A stretch of DNA of 64,000 nt from Stenopsyche tienmushanensis (taxonomy: Eukaryota; Arthropoda; Insecta; Trichoptera; Stenopsychidae): assembly GCA_008973525.1 (NCBI GenBank), contig WACJ01000403.1, positions 186,001 through 250,000 of the forward strand, given 5' to 3'. The translations under genes and the position numbers were made by a program. Shown in pieces: positions 56,773-64,000 of this stretch. Positions within the stretch are counted from its first letter, which is position 1, and each line of letters starts with the position of its first letter. Below the pieces are notes generated by a model. That model did no database searches. It saw only the letters and a program-made list of their open reading frames with translations, and was not told the DNA's origin.

Positions 56773-58200
56773 CTAGCACAGATGCACAGAACTTTGAGCA
56801 ACCGATTCGAAAGCACGTAAACACTTCGAACTCTCGCGACGGTAACTGGCTTAAGTCTATGCACTCCGAAGTAATGAAATTATTAAATTAATCCTATGAA
56901 AGCGGCCAGCAAAAAGAGGACAGTCAAGCAAAGCTATTCGACTTGCAAATATGTCAGTGCTCCGCGCTTCTACGAAAGTATACGACAACCGAGAGCAATG
57001 TAATTTGTATGGTTTCCTCGACTATAAGCTTGGGATTTGGCTGGACGACATTGTACCTAATCCTGTTATAGCCGAGTGGCAAACCGATGTATGAACAACT
57101 GGCGAACATGCAACATCCAATAACTTCAAATTGATTCCAGCATAACGAGAATCCACTTTGTAAAGTGTCTTACGGCATATAATGTCCCTCGAGGTTTTAG
57201 AGCACGCAAACTGTCTCAACAAATTATTTTCGGAATCTTATCCTGATTGCTTGAACGCGACAGAACTTATGATATTGAAAAGCTAATCTGAATTCGTCTT
57301 TCGTTTCGATGACAGATTATCTTTCTTAAAATCCTTGACTACCTGCAGAAAAAATATCTTTCGTCCCTTCTTGATCGATCAAAAATTTCTACAGCTACGA
57401 AAATATTACCTTAATCAAAGTAGGTTCGTGTTGCATTTATCTTCATCAGAATCAGATAATAATACGACGACAGGATTTGATGATCTGTAAACAAAGCTAC
57501 ATATCAATATTTTTGCTGTTATTGGTTATTTGCACTTCACAAGAAAAATCATTTTAATTCCATTGATCAACGTTAATCTTTCAAATTCATGTTTTGAGTT
57601 CATGCTTAACCTTTTCTTCCCTGTGATGTATTTACTACAACTTGACTCTAATAAAGTTGTGGTTTTTAAATCACTTTTTCATATGGTGTACCAAATACAT
57701 ATCATCGGAGCGCATGGGAGTGTTTAGCACAATAATTTTTTCACATTTTTTTTAACGACATAAGGACTAAAAATATAATTTCAATGCAAAGCAACTTTAT
57801 ATCCTTACGAGAATTTCCCACCAAAAATACGGCGTGGCGATATATAGACGTCTGTATATATTTTATTTTGTATACAATTTTTTAAAAAGTACCTGTAAGG
57901 CGTGTCAAACATTTAAATAATGCAAGGACCGTCAGCCAAATTATTATTAATTTTAAACGCCATGAAAACATTTTAAATCCAAAACTATAATATAAAACAT
58001 TGTTAGAAAATATAACTTCGACCCGGATGATGGCATTGAATCTGGTGATGTACGTATCACTTGCTAAAAAAACGTCTCCAAAATACGCCTTCATTCTGAC
58101 TGAAGACTTCTTAAAACTGTTCACATAGTTGCATTTGGACTGAACAGCTCGATTGCTTCAATAGTGCAAATGAAGACAATGAGATTAAGGTATTGTTAAA
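56773..58200. other. Upstream flank of the exon, non-coding
   Basis: 56.78-57.0 kb is less AT-rich and may hold the 5' UTR or promoter of the minus-strand gene, but no TATA/initiator pair was identified. Open frames of 60-80 codons further up have no recognisable motif. Confidence 0.4.
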
Positions 58201-58201
58201 T

Positions 58202-58348
58202 AGAGAGCGGGAGCGCTCTCGGGGCAAAATCCCACGGTGTCATGCGTAACCGGACGGATGAATAATGACAGACGGGTGTCGAAAAGAAAGATTCTTATTC
58301 ACACGAACGAGAGAGATCTGGCTGCGGGAAGGACGTCTTCCCGCAGCC
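58202..58348. repeat. Two GC-rich hairpins in a GC-rich patch
   Basis: GAGAGCGGGAGCGCTCTC (58202-58219) folds with 7-bp arms. At 58320-58348 GGCTGCGGGAAG is exactly inverted 5 bases later (12-bp arms). The patch, about 58.2-58.4 kb, is GC-rich and lies some 1.5 kb upstream of the minus-strand exon, so a regulatory or untranslated-exon role is possible. Overlapping plus and minus frames of 65-69 codons are palindrome side effects. Confidence 0.8.
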
Positions 58349-60070
58349 AAGGCTAACCGACCACTTTCAACGCCTCCCGCCGCCTTTGGCTTTATATTGA
58401 TATTCACGAACCGGTTCAAAATTGAACATTTGAACAATTTAACATCAAAAATTATTAACCTGAGCAGCTGCTAACTATCTTATAAGTACACACTGCTCCA
58501 AAACTATTGAAGCATTGATACCCTGAATTATCATACTCTATGGATACATTAGCTTTCCATACAAAATATGCATATTTGTAAATTGACTAACATGGATATT
58601 ATGTATATATAGCAAAAAACCTATTTACAAGCAAGTGCTTCATTGCCTTTATTTTTTCAAGTTGTACCTTTTTTGCTTTTGTGAGATCCTACACAATTTT
58701 AATCTTGCAAGATTTACCCAAATTATATTATTTAGTATACAACAAATAGAATTATATGACACTTTTAAAGGAATTAGCTCATTGTAAGTTTAAATATAAA
58801 AAAATACTTAATTATAATTGCATCTTTTAAAGCGTTAGAGATCATATATTGCATTTATATTGATTAAAAATAAATTTAACAAAACTAAAATATATATCTG
58901 AAAAATTAATCTAATACAATAGAAAGGGTAATATCTTTAAAATTACAAGTTATTCAAATACAAAGTAGAAAATTAAGTTTCCATATAAAATTTCCTCGTA
59001 CAAGTAAAAATCAATATTCATACAATAGATTCAATTAATTAAGCATCATATTTAACGGAATCTACTTTTTCATCAATATTCTTATCACCCTGAAAGATTG
59101 TAAATATTTGACGTCATAACTATATTCTATATATCGTCAAATTAAATTCATTATCCTTTATTGAGCCATCATATTTTGTCATTAAATAATAAATTACCTA
59201 ATGAAATATCTTTATTCCTGGTGTTGTCGTTCCGAGTCTTTTATCCAAACCTCACAATTAATAAACATTTTAGCAAATTTGACTATAAAGCTTTTTTATA
59301 TATTTCCTCTTTCCTGCACATATAATTATATTTCAAAATTAAATTAAATTATCCATAAAAGAACCATTTATCATGAAATGTTTAAATATAATTATACAGA
59401 AATTTGTTATTCTACAGACTATTCCATTAACCATATTATAAACCCTCTGGTTTAAGTACATCAAAACTCAATTAATACAAATGTAAATTTAATCGATTTC
59501 CAATTAAAGCACACCAAATTCCACACAAGCAGCTTTAGAATCTGTGCATTATATCTGAAGCGATTGTATCGACATATTGTATGATAAATCAGAATTGATT
59601 ATACTCATTAACATATTTCTAAGAGAATATTTCCGAGTAGATTTTCATGCTTTTAATTAGGACTTAGAGCCGGAATAAAACTAAAACCGATAACCAGTTT
59701 GATACACGTCTTACCTATCTTAATGCTTTCTGGATTAATGTTACAATAACTCTTTGTGCTTTTGTTGAAGAAAAAAAGGACTTATACTGAGGAAATTATT
59801 ATCACTGGTCGTGGCCCATTACTTAAAATTAATTCTTATGATAACATAATTAATCATTATTATTTGTTTCATTTAACAATATAACATCTTTTTCAAATAG
59901 AGGTTGTCCTCAACTTATGCCCGAGATACGTTCCAGGATTTTGGTCATAAGGATATCAAACACACAACCCAAAATATTTTTGTAGCTCAGCTATCAAAAC
60001 ATAAAATATATATCTGGGAAATGTGAAGCCTTTTTAAGCAATCTCTTTATCTTAAAATACAGTTGCAGAA
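58349..60070. other. AT-rich non-coding stretch
   Basis: Very AT-rich between 58.45 and 59.9 kb with no open frame of note. AGCCGGAATAAAACTAAAAC followed by CGATAACC near 59.67 kb is another weak hAT-end-like block. 59.9-60.07 kb may hold the start of the hAT relic that follows. Confidence 0.5.
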
Positions 60071-60296
60071 AGAGTTACTGATTTGGCCACCAATTTAAGT
60101 GATCAGTACAAAGCAAAATTATCTAGCTTCCAAGGATTTTTCATAGACAGTGACTAAAGTATGGACATCAAGGGGCTTAGCTCAATTAGTTGTCTTTATT
60201 CATGCTTTTGACATGGGTTTCAATATTTCTGATAACTTTTTGGAACTAATACCAATGCATAGTACAGAAAAAGATAAATTTATCATGTTTATGTAG
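60071..60296 (+). pseudogene. hAT-type (ZBED/FAM200-like) transposase relic
   Basis: One frame reads RVTDLATNLSDQYKAKLSSF QGFFIDSD then a stop; the next continues RGLAQLVVFIHAFDMGFNIS, DNFLELIPMHSTEKDKF to the stop at 60294-60296. In the family the order is RxxxLxxDLxxQLKxKIxxFxxFSxAxDESTDxSDTAQLLIFIRGxDxxFxVTEELLxLxPMHxTTTGxDIF. The catalytic DES block reads DSD and the segment carries a frameshift plus stops. Only about 75 residues of a protein usually over 500 long remain, and no terminal repeats are seen. The GAAATGAAAAAGG array begins about 45 bp downstream. Confidence 0.65.
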
Positions 60297-60340
60297 TTCT
60301 GCAAAAATAAAATTCAATCTATCCCTGTCAATTTTGTTTT

Positions 60341-60423
60341 TAACTTGAGATGAAAAAGGTTTAATTTGAAATGAAAAAGTTTAACTTGAATTGAAAAAGG
60401 TTTAACTTGACGTAAAAATACTG
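60341..60423 (+). repeat. Tandem GAAATGAAAAAGGTTTAACT array, about three units
   Basis: Consecutive units: CTTGAGATGAAAAAGGTTTA, ATTTGAAATGAAAAAGTTTA, ACTTGAATTGAAAAAGGTTT, then AACTTGACGTAAAAATACTG. The unit is about 21 bases and the trailer CGTAAAAATACT is shared with 36.6 kb and, inverted, 48.62 kb. Confidence 0.75.
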
Positions 60424-63400
60424 TATCAAAATCGTCATCATTATCAACCATTTATGATCAAGATACATGGACATGTTAACGTTTTGACGGACACAGCAAC
60501 CACACCGATTGTCGACGTAATTCATGAACGTAAAAGTGGAGTTATTTGTCTTTTCCTGAAATTACATCACTATTTATAACTTTTGAATATATTCTTAAAA
60601 ATTTGTTTGAAAGAACGAATTGAAATTAACCACTTAAGGCTCGACTTTTTACTCAGAATGAAATAATAGATTTAAACTCCAAAAGAACTTTTTGAAAAAA
60701 TAGACAGTTTCAATACACTCTCTTTATTTATGGACTTGTGACCCACTTATAATACTTAGGACATGCACATACCATCACTTAAATTCTAACAAGGTATTTA
60801 AAGCGACTAAAGCAACTATTTTCTTACAATAAAAGATGAAAACATTTTGCGTAATTCAAAAAATAATTTAATACAAAATCAGTATGATAAAATCCCAACA
60901 AGAGAAAGCTTAAAAAAATTTGGCATCCACATTCGGTCTACCTGTTAAATTTTATTTAAAAAGTAAGCTTAAGTCACTTATTAAGGTTTTATAAAAAAAA
61001 AACACAATTTCACCATCTTGCCAAAATATCAACTACTCCTTTACACCTTAAGTATAAATATCCTCATGTCATAACAGAAAAAGGACTGAAATAAATACAC
61101 AAATTAACTATTTTACTCCGCTCTATGCATTTGGTCGTTCTTATGAAAATCTTACAATTAAACATCCACAACTGAATAAACTCATCTTTAAACAGATCGT
61201 TTCCCCGAAATGCCGCAAATCGTTCAAAGTAGAATTGCCGCCGCATTGATTTTGAAACGGTATACGACTAAGTGCACTAGAACATATTTCCATATAAAAA
61301 GAAATTCGGTCATCAATGCTATTCAAAAATGATCTGTAAAAGTCAAGTTTATGCTGTGTAAAATAATATATTATACTTTAATTTAAATTAATACACATTA
61401 ATCAATAATTTAGAATCGTTTTAAATTTGGTAAATTGAAAATTTGTTAAACACGCAGAATGAGCGCTAAACAGTCGTTAACAAAATCAATGAAGAAAAAG
61501 CTTCGTTACGCTACCAAAATAAGGTAGCTTAATGTAGAGCCAGAAGTATATATTTTTTTATAAAATGATATCATAAAAAATAAGCTTATTACGGCTTCGT
61601 AATCATTCAATCCATGTTATGCGTCATTTTTTTAGTATAAAAATGACTGCATAATGCAGACATGTCCGCCAAAGTGTTAAGATTGTATAGATTTTATATT
61701 AGCAAAAAGGGCATAAATTAAAATATCAGATAGAACCATATATTCAGTCCTTTTTCTACAAAATTCACATATCTTATAAGACCATTTTCTTCGCCGTATC
61801 CTTACATTACATTGCACTCCTTTATAAAACGGCTTCGTAATACAAGACGAAAATAAAAAAGAAAACTTTTAATTTTGTTCATAGGCATATATTTAAATTG
61901 TAACTATTACATTTAGAAAATGATTGTGTGAAATAAAGAGAGCTTCGTGTACCAAAGTAATCTGATCAATTGTCGTTTGAAAATATCAGATTGTATCAAA
62001 AATAAAAACGTTTTCACAAAATAAACTGGTCTGAGTGACGAAATATTATTCTGATAACTGTATTTTTAGTCAAAAATATAGCACAACATATTTTTTACAT
62101 TATTGCAAAGAGTACAATAAAATCTTAAATAATTACATCAAGATCTCAATTAATATTTTCAATGTTGTTTTACATTCAAATATTACATATCGGCAATATT
62201 TTTGATAATTTTGATTAAATCTGTTTGTTAGGATAGTAAAAAAACATGAATTTGTATATTTAATGTTTTGATTAATAATTTTAACATTTATACGAATGAT
62301 AATATGATTTTATATCAGTGAAAAAAAAATCACAAACTTACTATATGTAGTTTTTATTATAATTTAAATATATATCAATGTTGCTTGAATACAAAATATA
62401 TCAATATTGGTCTGGCAGCATCAGTGGTCCATTAAGCTTATTAATTAGCATCATTTAAATTTGATTGCAATAGTTGCTCGGTTGAAATTGAAGAAAAATG
62501 TACAGCGTTCTAAACTAAAAACGAAATTTAGCACTCTCTATGAAAATCAAAAGAAATAACATATTCAATGCCAAACGCTCAATTTACTTTCCTATATATT
62601 TATGTAAACTTTCATACACATAATTATAACTGTACAAAACTGTGAATATGAATACTATACTAGAAAGAGGTTTTTTTAACACATTCGTGACATGCGCGAT
62701 GGAATGTTACACAAATTATTGACTCGTTTCCGTTCAAAAATATATAAAAATTAGATATGTGTAGTGATATAAAATATACCGATTCCAAAATTCATTGTCA
62801 AGAATATGCTAAAAAAAATGCAACTGAACACCCAGTGTTCAAGTACCATTTTCACAGAAAAATACACCAAAAAATAAAAACTCCACTTATACAACAAACA
62901 GAAGTTAGCTCCGTACTTAAGAAAAATCAACAAACATCTTTTAATTTGTACTGAAATTTACAATTTCTAATATTCGATAACAAACACAATAGCAAAGTCT
63001 TACTTTAGTTTCAAAGCATGCCGTTACAAATTATCACAACTGCACGTCCTCACATAAAAACGCCACATCACATAAGACTGAAACAACACATGATGAATTA
63101 CAAAATCAACTATCCATTAATTCAATTACGTTATTGTAATATAATTTTAAAAATTCAACAGTCTAATAGATATTGATTCAACAGCGTCATTTAAATTTAG
63201 TACCGAATCTTACGCGTTATAATAGCAAATTTTTTCAATTCCGTAATGATTCAAAATGGATGAAACGGAACGCAAATGGATAGATGATTTCAACTTTAGA
63301 ACGGCATCTCATCGGAAAATATGATTTTAACAATTAATATGTCACATATTTTAATTACATCTAAATGTTTACACGTTTATCGGGTCGTCGCAACCCGGAT

Positions 63401-64000
63401 ACGCTGCGCCTCTAAAATAGGACATTTACAATACGTTTCTAAATCAGGATTAAGTATTTGATATCCTTAAATAAATTTAATACAAGCTTGAATTACATTT
63501 TAACCCGTCAGTAGGGGGAGGTGCTAGGTACGCACCTTGAGGCTGGATATGCACCCTGTTATTAAAATAAGCCTTAATGCACTCGACAAATACAAAAAGC
63601 ATTTTGATAATACACAATGATCACTCCACAATTTAAATATTTCACCATGCGGACATGGAAATTATTACACGATACAAAGTTTTAGTCGACGACTTCATAA
63701 AATTGAACCATATTTAAATCTTAATTTATTTATTTTAACGCCTCAGTTGCGCGCTTATTTTCAATTGAAATATCAATATATAACGAGTAGAAAAACTGAG
63801 ATCTTACAAACAACAACAAAATAACTGTCGAGATCGACGAGTAAAAATTTGGTCTTTACTGTTTTATAAATTGGAAAAATAAGCGCCAAGGATCGTTCGA
63901 TCAAAATAAAAAGGATTTACATATCTAGATACCTTATTTCATGTGGAGATATTTCTCATTTTTTAATTTAATGTCTTTAAATATTAATTTATAAATTCTA
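60424..64000. other. AT-rich non-coding stretch
   Basis: No gene was recognised. Two overlapping minus frames at 61064-61326 and a plus frame at 62757-62954 are short and without motifs. A small GC-richer patch at 63.37-63.56 kb holds no open frame. No inverted ends or partnered repeats were seen. Confidence 0.5.

Noticed and set aside
1..64000. CRISPR array, operon, prophage or toxin-antitoxin system
   Set aside because: No regularly spaced identical repeats, no clustered same-strand ORFs with ribosome binding sites and no such protein families were seen; the sequence is eukaryotic in character.

Overview
The window reads as arthropod, most likely insect, nuclear DNA. It is strongly AT-rich, it has almost no intact reading frames, and it is littered with decayed DNA transposons of insect type (mariner, piggyBac, hAT, Tigger/pogo-like, Helitron-like). 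I see no bacterial gene organisation, no rRNA, no convincing tRNA and no CRISPR array. The best-supported host coding sequence is one short exon on the minus strand near 56.7 kb, with a well-placed ATG and a consensus splice donor. Most of the window is probably intergenic or long-intron DNA.

Layout. From 1 to 7 kb: an unidentified decayed protein (1.35-1.95 kb), hAT-type ends (2.8 and 3.1 kb), a 1.7-kb inverted-repeat element holding a relic of a widespread arthropod repeat-encoded protein (3.57-5.26 kb), and a 398-bp mariner deletion derivative with 28-bp inverted ends and TA flanks (6.37-6.77 kb). From 8.6 to 10 kb: a minus-strand piggyBac transposase relic, a mariner piece and a Tigger-like MITE. 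From 15 to 29 kb: mariner copies at 16.5, 26.5 and 28.0 kb, a Helitron-like tandem array at 20 kb, and a piggyBac element bounded by TTAA at 22.35-23.08 kb with palindromic subterminal repeats. From 31 to 45 kb: three copies of an LTR-like repeat carrying a core promoter, four more mariner-class relics and two hAT shells. From 46 to 49 kb: a 40-bp palindrome beside a GC-rich island, a tiny TTAA-bounded element and a second Tigger-like MITE. From 51 to 56 kb: a second Helitron-like copy and a composite hAT/piggyBac insertion with an exact 8-bp target duplication. From 56.6 to 64 kb: the host exon, GC-rich hairpins, a hAT relic at 60 kb, and AT-rich DNA with nothing recognisable.

At least eight mariner-class, three piggyBac and three hAT-class coding relics are present. 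All carry stops, frameshifts, deletions or lost catalytic residues, so none looks able to transpose by itself. Several short repeats recur two to four times and tie separate parts of the window together. I found no operon-like or defence-like gene system; the interest here lies in transposon anatomy, nesting and unusual repeats.
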